Below are positions 1-8,178 of a DNA stretch of 64,000 bases, piece by piece. Each line of letters begins with the position of its first letter. The stretch's first letter is position 1. Position numbers and translations under genes: made by a program. Source of the stretch: Pelobium manganitolerans (GTDB lineage: Bacteria; Bacteroidota; Bacteroidia; Sphingobacteriales; Sphingobacteriaceae); assembly GCF_003609575.1 (NCBI RefSeq), contig NZ_MBTA01000027.1, forward strand, positions 186,001 to 250,000, written 5' to 3'. Below the pieces are notes generated by a model. That model did not search any database. It worked only from the letters and a program-made list of their open reading frames with translations, and was not told the DNA's origin.

Positions 1-2
1 TT

Positions 3-242
3 AGTTACGACGCGAATGGAACAGCCGTACGCGTAGAAAAAGAAGTAGCCGTTACAGAATTGCCCAATAGCATTGCCAGCGCCATCAAAAAAGCGCATCC
101 GGATTACAAAATTGATAACGTTGAAGCAACGCAAGTGAACGGAAAAACCAGCTACAAAGTAGAAATTGAGCAAGGTTTATTTAAAGAGCGTAAACTGTAC
201 TTTGACGGAAACGGCAAATTAGTTAGTGATTTAGAAGATTAA
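3..242 (+). CDS. PepSY-like secreted protein, 3' part
   Basis: The reading frame is open from the window edge, so the N-terminus is missing and only about 79 residues are visible. The visible part has a lysine-rich helix followed by short strands (AIKKAHPDYKIDNVEATQ, then YKVEIE and KLYFDGNGKLV). That alternation is typical of the PepSY-like or DUF2874 fold of Bacteroidota periplasmic proteins. These are small and usually secreted, and their function is poorly known. A clear intrinsic terminator follows 20 bases after the stop. The family call rests on pattern recognition of a partial sequence. Confidence 0.6.
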   Translation, partial: SYDANGTAVRVEKEVAVTELPNSIASAIKKAHPDYKIDNVEATQVNGKTSYKVEIEQGLFKERKLYFDGNGKLVSDLED

Positions 243-263
243 TCCTTTAATTTGCACCCGCAC

Positions 264-292
264 AAAAAGACCTATGAGTAGGTCTTTTTTTT
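264..292 (+). terminator. Intrinsic terminator after PepSY-like gene
   Basis: An inverted repeat AAAGACCTA / TAGGTCTTT encloses a 4-base loop and runs into a tract of eight T. It separates the truncated upstream gene from the DUF2490 gene. Confidence 0.85.
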
Positions 293-300
293 AATCCAAA

Positions 301-966
301 ATGAGAATTTCCCCATTTATAATCGCATGTTTTATTTGTTGTATGGCAATGACCGAGGCGTTCGCGCAACAGAACCTGAACGTTTATGCCATGCCATCCG
401 CAACGGTGAAATATGCTTTAAACAAAACAGTAGGCCAGTCTTTCACTGTAGAAGACCGAACTTTCCTGTACCGAAATAGCGACTATGAGTGGCAGTTGAA
501 ACACATTGAGCTATCGCATTTCACAAAATTAGAAGTAAAGAAAAACCGCTGGTTAGCTTTAGGTTTGAGTTACCGATTTGAAGGCGAAACCAAGCACGAG
601 CGTGAATTTAGGCTGATGCAACAATTTGAGTGGAGAAAAGATGACAATGCTGTTTTTAAACACCGCATCCGCACAGAACAGCGCATTTACCCTTCGGCAA
701 CACGCTTGCGTTTACGCTACCAAACCAAATACAGCCAAAAAACAGATTTCATCTTCGATAAAGTTTCTGTGATCAACGAGGTGATGGTTGAAAAACATCC
801 GCAAAAAAAACCCGAATATGAAGAACGCCTTGCACTTTACGGCGAATGGGAATTTAACAAGCACATTTCCTTGGAAGTAGGTACACAGTACCGTTTATCT
901 AACTTTACCCACCGCAGCCGTACGCACAATATCTTTTTGTGTACAGGGTTGAACGTGGTTTTGTAG
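301..966 (+). CDS. DUF2490 family outer-membrane-like protein
   Basis: This 221-residue protein has a signal peptide (about residues 1-22, cleavage after AFA). It is then an alternation of amphipathic strands rich in Tyr, Arg and Trp, with turns such as KKNRW and RIRTEQRIYPSATRLRLRYQ. This matches the DUF2490 family, small beta-barrel-like proteins of Bacteroidota with no established activity. The start ATG lies right after the upstream terminator, so the gene probably has its own promoter. It ends shortly before a low-complexity GGTTAG-rich spacer. The barrel topology is inferred from the strand pattern only. Confidence 0.65.
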   Translation: MRISPFIIACFICCMAMTEAFAQQNLNVYAMPSATVKYALNKTVGQSFTVEDRTFLYRNSDYEWQLKHIELSHFTKLEVKKNRWLALGLSYRFEGETKHEREFRLMQQFEWRKDDNAVFKHRIRTEQRIYPSATRLRLRYQTKYSQKTDFIFDKVSVINEVMVEKHPQKKPEYEERLALYGEWEFNKHISLEVGTQYRLSNFTHRSRTHNIFLCTGLNVVL

Positions 967-1110
967 TTGGTTCGGGGTCAGGTGGTTAGTTTGTTAGGGG
1001 TTAGATGGTTGGGAGTTAGCTGGTTAGGTTTTAGAATGGGTAAACAAGCTCCTACGAATTATTGTAAGAGCTTTTAGCTATGATCTCTAAAAATTACACC
1101 GGAAGCAGCT

Positions 1111-1953
1111 TTAAACCAGCTTATTCAATTTGTCTGTTAAAAAGCGGGAAACTTCATTAAAGTAACGTTTGCGGTTAAAGCCCATTACCCATTGTATGCC
1201 TTTGGCGGCATTAGTGATAAACACCTCTTCCACTTCTTCTAAAATTTCTGGATTTATTTGCGCTTCAATCATGTTTAGCTCATTTTCTTTTGCTAAATCC
1301 ATTACCACGCTGCGCATCACACCTGCAATACAGCCTTCACTTAATGCCGGCGTATAAATTTGCCCGCGGTAAACTAAAAATACGTTTGCCGTAATGCTTT
1401 CGCACAAAAAAGAATTTTGGTTAAGGATAAATGCCTCATCTAAACGCGCTTGTTGTTTGTATAAGCCCGCCATCACATAGGGCAAGGCGTTACAGGTTTT
1501 TAGGTTAGATAGTTTATTTATCGGCTTCAGGATATCATCGTACACATCCATTATCAAACCTTTAGGATTCAGCTCGTAACGCGGGCTTGGCAGTTCGGAC
1601 AGTTCTAAGGTAAATGCGCTTTTATTTTCGGTAGGTGTGTATAGGCCCTCGGCGTTGCGGTAAACGTTAAAGCGTGCCCGGGCGTTCTTAGCAATTTTGT
1701 TGCGTTTGAGGAGCTCGTCAATTTTTTCGCGCAAAAAATACGCATCAAAGTTAGAGTAACCTTCCAATTTTAGGGTTTTCATCCCTTGCTGTAAACGGTC
1801 GGCGTGTAAATCTGCAAAATTCAACTTCCCATTGCTCACGCGCATGGTCTCAAACAAACCGTCGCCATACCTAAATGCACGGTTGTTATTGGTAAACAAT
1901 TTATCATCACCCGCTGCTATCTCGCCATTAAAGTTGATAAAGTTGTGCTGCAT
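1111..1953 (-). CDS. Class IV aminotransferase (PabC/IlvE-like)
   Basis: This PLP enzyme of fold type IV is either 4-amino-4-deoxychorismate lyase (folate pathway) or a branched-chain or D-amino acid aminotransferase. The N-terminal motif RYGDGLFETMR (residues 28-38) and the PLP lysine in LSNLKTCNALPYV (Lys152) are visible. Total length, 280 residues, is usual for the family. An in-frame ATG 24 bases further upstream (1977) exists, but the family normally begins close to INFNGE, so the downstream ATG is preferred. It lies directly behind the pseudouridine synthase gene on the same strand, likely co-transcribed. The substrate cannot be decided from sequence; PabC is slightly favoured because of the short form and the lone context. 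Confidence 0.75.
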   Translation of the reverse strand: MQHNFINFNGEIAAGDDKLFTNNNRAFRYGDGLFETMRVSNGKLNFADLHADRLQQGMKTLKLEGYSNFDAYFLREKIDELLKRNKIAKNARARFNVYRNAEGLYTPTENKSAFTLELSELPSPRYELNPKGLIMDVYDDILKPINKLSNLKTCNALPYVMAGLYKQQARLDEAFILNQNSFLCESITANVFLVYRGQIYTPALSEGCIAGVMRSVVMDLAKENELNMIEAQINPEILEEVEEVFITNAAKGIQWVMGFNRKRYFNEVSRFLTDKLNKLV

Positions 1954-1992
1954 AAGTGGCAAAGCTAAGCTTTGCATTTTGGTTTTTAGCCT

Positions 1993-3024
1993 TTAGCTTG
2001 CACTTTTTACGTAATTTCTCCATTTCTCTAATACAGAGGCAAAATCATCCGGAAGTTGGGTATCAAAGTGGCAATGCGTTTTTTTGCTGGGATGCACAAA
2101 GCCCAAAGTTTTGGCGTGCAGGGCCTGGCGGGGCATCATCGCGAAAGCATTTTCGACAAAATTTTTGTATTTGGCAAACAAGGTCCCTTTCCTAATTTTA
2201 TCGCCGCCGTACATGGCATCGTTAAATAAAGGATGACCAATATGCTGCATGTGTGCGCGGATTTGGTGGGTACGCCCTGTTTCTAACTCGCACTGCACCA
2301 GGGTGACGTAATTAAAGCGCTCTAGCACCTTATAATGCGTTACGGACCATTTCCCTTTTTCCTCATCATCATAAACCTGCATTACTTTGCGGTCTTTTAC
2401 ACTGCGGGCGATGTAGCCCGAAACGGTACCGTCTTCGGCTAAATCTCCCCATACCAGGGCAAGGTATTGGCGCGTGATACTGTGGTCAAAAAACTGCTTC
2501 GCTAAAAAAGTCATGGCGCGCTCGTTTTTACTGATGAGGAGCAAACCGCTGGTATCTTTATCAATACGGTGCACTAAGCCGGGCCTGCCGTCATTGCCGG
2601 GAAGCTGTGGCAATTGGTTAAAGTGGTAAACCAAAGCATTTACCAAAGTGCCGCTCCAGTTTCCATAGCCGGGATGCACCACCATACCGGCTTCTTTATT
2701 TACCAGCACCACATCATCATCTTCATAAACGATATTTATAGGTATGTTTTCTGGATAAACCTCATTATCCCGTGGCGGGTGCGGCAGTACGATGCTGATT
2801 TCGTCAAAGGGTTTTACTTTGTAGCTGGCTTTAATTTTTTGTTTGTTAACCAGTACATTCCCTAGGTCAATAGCGTTTTGGATTTTATTGCGTGATGCAT
2901 TTTCTATACGCAACATCAAAAACTTATCAATGCGCAATAGCGATTGCCCTTTATCTACCGTGAGCTTAAAATGCTCAAACAAATCGTTATCCTCTTCTTC
3001 TGTAAGGGCTTTCTCTAAATCCAT
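1993..3024 (-). CDS. rluD: RluA/RluD-family 23S rRNA pseudouridine synthase
   Basis: It isomerises uridine to pseudouridine in large-subunit rRNA (or tRNA). An S4 RNA-binding domain occupies about residues 30-95 (RIDKFLMLRIENASRNKIQ). The catalytic domain carries the signature HRIDKDTSGLL near residues 151-161, whose Asp is the nucleophile. TGRTHQIRAHMQHIGHPLFN further on is also diagnostic. The length of 343 residues fits RluD-like enzymes with an acidic N-terminal extension (EKALTEEEDNDLFE). It is the probable first gene of a two-gene unit with the class IV aminotransferase. The exact target uridine cannot be read from the sequence. Confidence 0.9.
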   Translation of the reverse strand: MDLEKALTEEEDNDLFEHFKLTVDKGQSLLRIDKFLMLRIENASRNKIQNAIDLGNVLVNKQKIKASYKVKPFDEISIVLPHPPRDNEVYPENIPINIVYEDDDVVLVNKEAGMVVHPGYGNWSGTLVNALVYHFNQLPQLPGNDGRPGLVHRIDKDTSGLLLISKNERAMTFLAKQFFDHSITRQYLALVWGDLAEDGTVSGYIARSVKDRKVMQVYDDEEKGKWSVTHYKVLERFNYVTLVQCELETGRTHQIRAHMQHIGHPLFNDAMYGGDKIRKGTLFAKYKNFVENAFAMMPRQALHAKTLGFVHPSKKTHCHFDTQLPDDFASVLEKWRNYVKSAS

Positions 3025-3224
3025 CCGGCAAAATTAAACCTTTTCATTAAAAAGCGTTCAAATTAGCTCCAATTGGTATCATTCTTGATTTTGAGCCGTA
3101 TTGGTTTTATAAACCATTTATAGATATGAGAGATTTTACTAGAAAAATTGGCATTGTGTTGAACTTTTTTCCGTTTCTTATCAGAAAAATCTACTTTAGA
3201 GAATAATTTATCCTCTTTGGTACG

Positions 3225-4271
3225 ATGAAAAAAAGTTTACTTTCTTCACTAATGCTAGGCTTAGCGTTAACAGGCGTAACTACGCTTAAGGCACAAGACG
3301 TATCGGAACTGATAAAATCCGGTCCCGAAGATGCCACCAAATTAGTTAACGCATACTTTCAGCCAGCCTTTAAAGGTTTCGGTTTTGGGATGAACAGCGC
3401 TTGGTTCAACTCGGCGAAAGCCAAAAACCTCGGAAAATTCGATTTAAAATTTCAGGCTACCGGAGCTTTTGTGCCGAGCAAAGACCAAGAAATGCGCTTT
3501 GCTGATCTAAAGCTTTCTGATAACGTTGGTTGGAACCGCCCCACATCCCCTACTTTTTTTGGAAAAGACGATTATAGCGCGACTTTAATTTTAAAAGACG
3601 ATAATGGCGTACCTACAGGTGCACAAATTGATATGCCCGAAGGTTTAGGTTTCCATACCGTACCGTCGCCACAAGTGCAATTGACAGTTGGTATTATTAA
3701 AAACACGGATGTATCTGTGCGTTATACGCCTAAATTTAAAGGAGACGATTTTGGCGCCATACAGTCTTGGGGTTTCGGCGTAAAACACGAGATTACCAAA
3801 TATTTACTGCCAGGAAAAACAGAAAAAATAATTCCAATTGATTTGGCTTTGGCCTTTGGCTACAACCAGCTCACCTATGATTACAAGATTAAAGTGGGCG
3901 ATCAGCTTAACGATGAAAACCCCGGTGTAGACCAAAACCAGCGCGTGGAAGCTAAACTATCTGGATATACGATAGATGCCATACTTTCTAAAAAATTGGC
4001 GGTTTTTACGCCTTTTGTTTCCATTGGTTATAACAGCGCTAAAACAAAGTTAGACGTTTTGGGAAAATATAACTTTAAAGACCCTAACCCTTTAAGCACT
4101 GATTACATTAGGTTTACTGACCCGGTAAAAATAGACCGCACAGATATTTCGGGTTTGCGGGGCAACGTTGGTTTCGCTTTGCATTTGGCCTTTTTCCGCC
4201 TGTATGCTTCCTATAGCGTTGGCGAGTACCAAGCGGTTTCCGGCGGTATCGGCTTTGGCATAGGCAAATAA
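3225..4271 (+). CDS. DUF6588-type outer-membrane beta-barrel protein
   Basis: This 348-residue protein has a signal peptide ending near residue 23 (TTLKAQ). A sequence dominated by beta strands follows, and the C-terminus is typical of a membrane barrel (FRLYASYSVGEYQAVSGGIGFGIGK). The DVSELIKSGPEDATKLVNAYFQP opening followed by GFGFGMNSAWFNSAK is the pattern I associate with DUF6588 in Bacteroidota. No enzymatic motif is seen. It stands alone between a 200-base upstream gap and a strong terminator, so it is probably monocistronic. Function is unknown; a porin-like or structural envelope role is only an inference. Confidence 0.6.
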   Translation: MKKSLLSSLMLGLALTGVTTLKAQDVSELIKSGPEDATKLVNAYFQPAFKGFGFGMNSAWFNSAKAKNLGKFDLKFQATGAFVPSKDQEMRFADLKLSDNVGWNRPTSPTFFGKDDYSATLILKDDNGVPTGAQIDMPEGLGFHTVPSPQVQLTVGIIKNTDVSVRYTPKFKGDDFGAIQSWGFGVKHEITKYLLPGKTEKIIPIDLALAFGYNQLTYDYKIKVGDQLNDENPGVDQNQRVEAKLSGYTIDAILSKKLAVFTPFVSIGYNSAKTKLDVLGKYNFKDPNPLSTDYIRFTDPVKIDRTDISGLRGNVGFALHLAFFRLYASYSVGEYQAVSGGIGFGIGK

Positions 4272-4292
4272 TTTATTACATCAAACCCTTTA

Positions 4293-4329
4293 AAATCCTG
4301 ATTAAAGACGTTTTAATCAGGATTTTTTG
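4293..4329 (+). terminator. Intrinsic terminator after DUF6588 gene
   Basis: A long stem AATCCTGATTAAA / TTTAATCAGGATT with a short loop is followed by a T run. It ends just before the next gene on the same strand. Confidence 0.85.
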
Positions 4330-4337
4330 TTTAGCAC

Positions 4338-5234
4338 ATGGAGTTTAACTTTTACAGTCCGGAAGAAGAAATTAACTTCGCGCCGATCACCTCGCACGGC
4401 GTTCGTTTATTTATGAAACGGGACGACTTGATTCATCCCTTTATCTCGGGCAATAAATGGCGCAAACTCAAATACAACCTGATACATGCATCGGTAACCC
4501 AAAAAAAGCGTTTGGTAAGCTTTGGCGGAGCTTACTCTAACCATATATTGGCTTTAGCTGCCGCAGGTGCCAAATTCGGCTTTAAAACCACGGCTTTTAT
4601 TCGTGGGGAAGAAGTAAGCAACCCCGTATTGGAATTTTGTAAGCTATTTGGGATGCAGTTGATTTTTGTAAGTCGCGATGCTTATCGCGATAAGCAAAAT
4701 TGCTTTAACCATTATTTTGAAGGGGATAATGAGACGTTTTTTATTGATGAGGGAGGATATGGCCAGGCCGCTGCGCAAGGTTGCCGGGAAATTATTGACG
4801 AGTTAAACCACACTTATGATGCTATTTTTTGTGCAGCCGGAACCGGAGCAACCGCCGCAGGTATCATCAACGCTTTAGCAGAAAAAAATTTGGCCACCAA
4901 AATGAATGTGATTTCTGCTTTAAAAGGTGATGGTTTTTTAAAAGCCGAAATAGACCGTTTGTTAGTTAAACCTCATACTTACGAACTGTTTAGTCAGTAT
5001 CATTTCGGCGGTTACGCAAAAACTAATGCAGAATTACTGCAGTTTATCCAAAGATTTGCAACTGAGACGGGCGTTTTGTTGGATCCGGTTTATACCGGAA
5101 AAACCTTATTTGCAATCCAAGATTATGTATCGAACGGCTATCTAAAACCCGGCAGTAAAATATTAATGGTGCACACCGGCGGCTTGTTTGGGATTTTAGG
5201 GATGTTGGACCGTTTTAAAGACCTTTATCGTTAA
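4338..5234 (+). CDS. ACC deaminase / D-cysteine desulfhydrase family PLP enzyme
   Basis: This is a fold type II PLP enzyme of 298 residues. The PLP lysine is Lys40 in SGNKWRKLKYN, and the substrate and cofactor loop SFGGAYSNH lies at residues 61-69. It binds phosphate through GTGATAAG. These are hallmarks of the 1-aminocyclopropane-1-carboxylate deaminase / D-cysteine desulfhydrase family. Bacteroidota homologues are usually annotated only at family level, and the substrate is uncertain. The stop codon overlaps the 3' end of the convergent sirtuin gene by four bases. Confidence 0.8.
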   Translation: MEFNFYSPEEEINFAPITSHGVRLFMKRDDLIHPFISGNKWRKLKYNLIHASVTQKKRLVSFGGAYSNHILALAAAGAKFGFKTTAFIRGEEVSNPVLEFCKLFGMQLIFVSRDAYRDKQNCFNHYFEGDNETFFIDEGGYGQAAAQGCREIIDELNHTYDAIFCAAGTGATAAGIINALAEKNLATKMNVISALKGDGFLKAEIDRLLVKPHTYELFSQYHFGGYAKTNAELLQFIQRFATETGVLLDPVYTGKTLFAIQDYVSNGYLKPGSKILMVHTGGLFGILGMLDRFKDLYR

Positions 5235-5932
5235 GCCCTACCCTTTTCTGCAATAAGTTGATTTACCAATTTAGGAACCCCTGTGCTGGCCGGTTCTTCT
5301 ATTTTAACTAAATTTTTAGATAATCTTACCTGCGGAATTTGCGGATCTACCAGGTAAACAGGGACGTCTGCAGCCACAAAATCTAAAAGTCCCGCTGCCG
5401 GATAAACCGCCAAAGAGCTGCCAACCAAAATAACTTTTGTTGCTTTAGGCATTTCATGCATGGCTTTTTCTATCATGGGCACAGCCTCGCCAAACCAAAC
5501 TACGTGCGGCCTCAATTGCGAACCCAAGGCACATGTACTTCCCATGGCAATTTCGGCACTTTGCAAAGGATAAATTAAAGCCGGGTTTTTTGAAGATTGC
5601 GCATACATAATCTCTCCGTGCAAATGGATAATGGCTTTTGAACCGGCGCGCTCGTGCAAATCATCGATGTTTTGGGTAATAATGAGCGTTTCAAAATGTT
5701 TTTCTAACTCGGCTAAAGCTAAATGCGCGGCGTTAGGCTTAGCCTCCATGACGTTTTTGCGCCTTTCATTATAAAAACGCTGTACCAGCTCGGGGTTGCG
5801 CCGCCACGCTTCTGGAGTAGCCACATCTTCAATATTATAACCTTCCCACAGGCCATCATTTCCTCTAAAAGTTTTAAGTCCGCTTTCGGCGGAAATGCCC
5901 GCGCCAGTTAATACGATGATTTTTTCTTGCAT
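5231..5932 (-). CDS. cobB: NAD-dependent protein deacylase (sirtuin)
   Basis: It removes acyl groups from protein lysines using NAD+. Visible sirtuin motifs are GAGISAESG (10-18), TQNIDDLHERAG (86-97) and the catalytic His105 in HLHGE. RPHVVWFGE (141-149) follows. The length of 233 residues matches the compact bacterial class. The zinc-ribbon region (about 108-140) has only one cysteine (Cys134), so the usual four-Cys zinc site is absent, as in a subset of Bacteroidota sirtuins. The gene converges on the PLP enzyme gene with a 4-base overlap. A TATCTTTA element at 5937-5944 just upstream resembles the Bacteroidota -7 box and would leave a very short leader. Confidence 0.88.
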   Translation of the reverse strand: MQEKIIVLTGAGISAESGLKTFRGNDGLWEGYNIEDVATPEAWRRNPELVQRFYNERRKNVMEAKPNAAHLALAELEKHFETLIITQNIDDLHERAGSKAIIHLHGEIMYAQSSKNPALIYPLQSAEIAMGSTCALGSQLRPHVVWFGEAVPMIEKAMHEMPKATKVILVGSSLAVYPAAGLLDFVAADVPVYLVDPQIPQVRLSKNLVKIEEPASTGVPKLVNQLIAEKGRA

Positions 5933-5974
5933 GAGCTAAAGATAAGAGGAAAATAGTTTTGGAGGAGTCGGTCA

Positions 5975-5997
5975 TAAAAAAAGCCTCTTCCGAGGCT
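5975..5997 (-). terminator. Intrinsic terminator of the PNPOx-like gene
   Basis: Read on the minus strand, AGCCTC / GAGGCT forms a stem around a 4-base loop, followed by seven T. It sits directly after the stop codon of the minus-strand gene at 6002-6556. Confidence 0.8.
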
Positions 5998-6001
5998 GAT
6001 T

Positions 6002-6556
6002 TTAAATTTCAAGTTTTCCTTCTACGCTATCGTCCATCTGCTTGCCAATGAATAAGGAAGTCACCATTTTGGCAAAAGAAACCAGCTCTCCGTGTTTGGT
6101 ATCCCAATAGTAGGTGCTGGTTGGCGTCACCTTTAGCAGGCAAATGTTTGGATCTGTTTTACCTTGCGGAAACCAAACTTCAAGCAAAGGGTTCCACAAT
6201 TCGTCTATTTTAGCTTGGTCCTCCACAATTTCGGTAATACCGTATATATTTAGGAAGCCGGAGTTTTTGTTTTCCTGAAAAAAGAGATGGGTAAAAGGAT
6301 CGGCCTCTATTTCTTCCTTTTTGTGACTGTCTTTACCGCTCATGAACCAAAGGTTGCCTTGATCATCCGTTTGCAAAACCGACATTGGCCTTACCGAAAT
6401 AGGCACACCGGTTTTGATATTGGTACAAAAGAAGCAGTTTTCTGCGCTTTTGGTAATTTCTTTTAATTTCTCAATGGCTTCTTTGCCATATAAATCTTTT
6501 TCGTGATCCTGCTTGGTAGCGTTAGGGCTGCCAGCGTTGTGGTGTGTATGTGACAT
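6002..6556 (-). CDS. Pyridoxamine 5'-phosphate oxidase-like (general stress) protein
   Basis: This 184-residue protein has the split-barrel flavin-binding pattern of the PNPOx-like superfamily. It has ISVRPMSVLQTDDQGNLWFM, then SHKKEEIEADPFTHLFF, then a strand ILNIYGITEIVED-like segment and the region WFPQG..PNICLLKV. This arrangement matches general stress protein 26-type members, which bind FMN or F420-like cofactors and whose substrates are mostly unknown. The N-terminus (SHTHHNAGSPNATKQ) is unstructured. It is transcribed alone and ends in a terminator. The true oxidase PdxH is usually longer and has other signatures, so PdxH is unlikely. Confidence 0.75.
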   Translation of the reverse strand: MSHTHHNAGSPNATKQDHEKDLYGKEAIEKLKEITKSAENCFFCTNIKTGVPISVRPMSVLQTDDQGNLWFMSGKDSHKKEEIEADPFTHLFFQENKNSGFLNIYGITEIVEDQAKIDELWNPLLEVWFPQGKTDPNICLLKVTPTSTYYWDTKHGELVSFAKMVTSLFIGKQMDDSVEGKLEI

Positions 6557-6816
6557 AATTTTTCTGTTTTAGATGTTTAGGAATTGAAAAAGCAAATAAT
6601 CAGCCACTTTTTTAGAGCAAAAGATGAAGGAGTAAAGCGCAAACCGAAGCCGTGGGAACGGATTGCGTAAATGAAGTTTCTGCAACACTCATACTTAGTC
6701 CGCTGGAATTGCTACTGACGCCTAGCTACAAACCGTCAAACTGACTAAAAATCTATGGTTGATTTAATATCTTGTAGGTTAATTCTCTATATCGAAGAAT
6801 TTCGGTATTTTTAAGG
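6557..6816. other. Intergenic DNA before the transposase remnant
   Basis: No open frame of convincing composition, RNA gene or clear promoter is visible here. It separates the PNPOx-like gene from the degraded transposase and may be the eroded edge of an inserted element. Confidence 0.4.
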
Positions 6817-6961
6817 ATGAAATTCATTAGTGGTAAAGACCGCAACCAAACCGGGTAACATGCCGAAGTGATCGAGGCCAATAGGGCGCGGATAGAGCTG
6901 GACAAAGAGCTATACCGGAGGCGGCAGACTATTTATTGTAGAACATCCTTTCGGGATTTGA
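6817..6961 (+). pseudogene. Degraded IS1182-type transposase C-terminal remnant
   Basis: Translating 6817 onward gives an ATG, GKDRNQTG, an in-frame stop, then HAEVIEANRARIELDKEL and YRRRQTI. Four extra bases (TATT) then shift the frame, after which IVEHPFG appears and the frame stops at 6961. The joined text, YRRRQTI followed by IVEHPFG, is the conserved C-terminal signature of IS1182/DDE_Tnp_1-type transposases. There is no full-length element, so this is a remnant with at least one nonsense mutation and one frameshift. No flanking inverted repeats were recognised. It marks past insertion activity beside two cassette-like genes. Confidence 0.65.
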
Positions 6962-7034
6962 CAAACTGACGTAGCGGGCATTGTAACGGACGAGCCAACG
7001 AAACCACAATTTTGAACCTTGAAAATCGACAAAT

Positions 7035-7448
7035 ATGGCAAACAACATACCGACAGTAGAAACACAAATGCAAATCAGAAAACCGGTTTCGCAAGTTTTT
7101 CAGGCATTTATCGACCCGGCAATTACAACCAACTTCTGGTTTACAAAATCAAGCGGAAAGTTAGAAACAGGAAAAACCGTAAAATGGGAATGGGAAATGT
7201 ATAATGTTTCAAGTGAAGTGCAAGTAAAAGAAATCATACCTAACAAGAAAATTTCGATTGAATGGGGCGACCCTACAACGACAGTGGATTTCGAGTTTAG
7301 GGCACTGACAGACGAAACGACTTACGTTGTAATCAAAAATTACGGCTTTAAAGAAACGGGGGACGATTTAATTCAGTCAATTAAGGACAATACGGGTGGT
7401 TTCACAACGGTTTTAGACGGAATGAAAGCATATTTAGAACACTATTAG
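7035..7448 (+). CDS. SRPBCC (AHSA1-type) domain protein
   Basis: This 137-residue single-domain protein opens with VETQMQIRKPVSQVFQAFIDP. It continues with WGDPTTTVDFEFRALTDETT and ends in a long C-terminal helix (GFTTVLDGMKAYLEHY). This is the helix-grip START/SRPBCC fold of the activator-of-Hsp90-like (AHSA1) group. Members bind hydrophobic ligands or act as polyketide-cyclase-like proteins; the ligand here is unknown. It lies between a transposase remnant and a palindromic spacer and has no obvious operon partner. That setting is what one expects for a laterally acquired single-gene cassette, but this is inferred from context. Confidence 0.8.
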   Translation: MANNIPTVETQMQIRKPVSQVFQAFIDPAITTNFWFTKSSGKLETGKTVKWEWEMYNVSSEVQVKEIIPNKKISIEWGDPTTTVDFEFRALTDETTYVVIKNYGFKETGDDLIQSIKDNTGGFTTVLDGMKAYLEHY

Positions 7449-7538
7449 ATTAAATTTAATTGCCGATAAATTCCCAAAAGAAGCAAGTAATCACGGACAT
7501 TAAAATGACAAACTTAACGACAGGAAACATGAACCCCT

Positions 7539-7660
7539 AACATTGTATTGGCAATAGGCGGGCTAAACGGCTTCGTATCAACAGAAGTGAAAATTCAACT
7601 TCTGCTCAGTACTAAAAATCCCATCCATCGCCATTCGCGGCCCGTTAGCGGGCTAGTTTA
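7539..7660. repeat. Palindrome-rich spacer between the two cassette-like genes
   Basis: The spacer contains CAGAAGT / ACTTCTG as a hairpin around 7579-7601 and a second palindrome CCCGTTAGCGGG near its end. GGCGGGCTAAACGG upstream is partly complementary to that end. The arrangement, a folded element directly between small unrelated genes, recalls recombination or cassette boundaries, but the integron core rules (RYYYAAC and GTTRRRY) are not properly met. Confidence 0.35.
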
Positions 7661-7674
7661 AAGAAACGACATCT

Positions 7675-8178
7675 ATGAAACACATTTTGATATTGACACT
7701 TATCTTTTGTGCATCCTGTGGACAATCCACAGACACCAAAGTATCGACAGGCAAAAATGTTGTTCAATCAACTGAAGTTGGACAAGAAAAACTAATTGAA
7801 AATGCTTTGGCCTTTATCAACTCTTATGTCGACAATTGTAATAAAACGAAAGAATCAGTCGGGGTTGTTGAATTTACAAATTCAAATAAATTGACAGCTC
7901 AGAGTTTTAGGAAAGAGTTAAAAAAGATAATGGATGAAGCTTATAAACTTGACCCAGAAATGGGACTTGAGGCAGACCCGATTTTTGACGCTCAAGACTA
8001 TCCTGACAAGGGTTTTGAGTTGGACTCATTTGACGAAAGGACAAATTATGTTGTAGTTAAAGGTAAAGACTGGCCGGACTTTAAGTTGACAATGAAAATG
8101 ATTAATAATAAAAATAATTGGCTTGTTGACGGTTGTGGAATTATCAATATCCCAAATGACAAACGAAGCGAAAGATAG
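7675..8178 (+). CDS. Putative lipoprotein of unknown function
   Basis: This 167-residue protein begins MKHILILTLIFCASCGQ. That is a short hydrophobic signal with a lipobox-like Cys15, so it is probably anchored in a membrane facing the periplasm or outside. The rest is acidic and polar, with a central segment KLTAQSFRKELKKIMDEAY. I do not recognise the family; the size and layout recall small NTF2-like or DUF3828-like lipoproteins, but no diagnostic motif decides it. Codon use is more AT-rich than in the neighbours. It sits in the same small accessory patch as the SRPBCC gene. Confidence 0.6.
   Translation: MKHILILTLIFCASCGQSTDTKVSTGKNVVQSTEVGQEKLIENALAFINSYVDNCNKTKESVGVVEFTNSNKLTAQSFRKELKKIMDEAYKLDPEMGLEADPIFDAQDYPDKGFELDSFDERTNYVVVKGKDWPDFKLTMKMINNKNNWLVDGCGIINIPNDKRSER

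Noticed and set aside
7539-7660. Integron attC site
   Set aside because: Palindromes are present, but the core RYYYAAC/GTTRRRY boxes do not match and no integrase gene is in the window.
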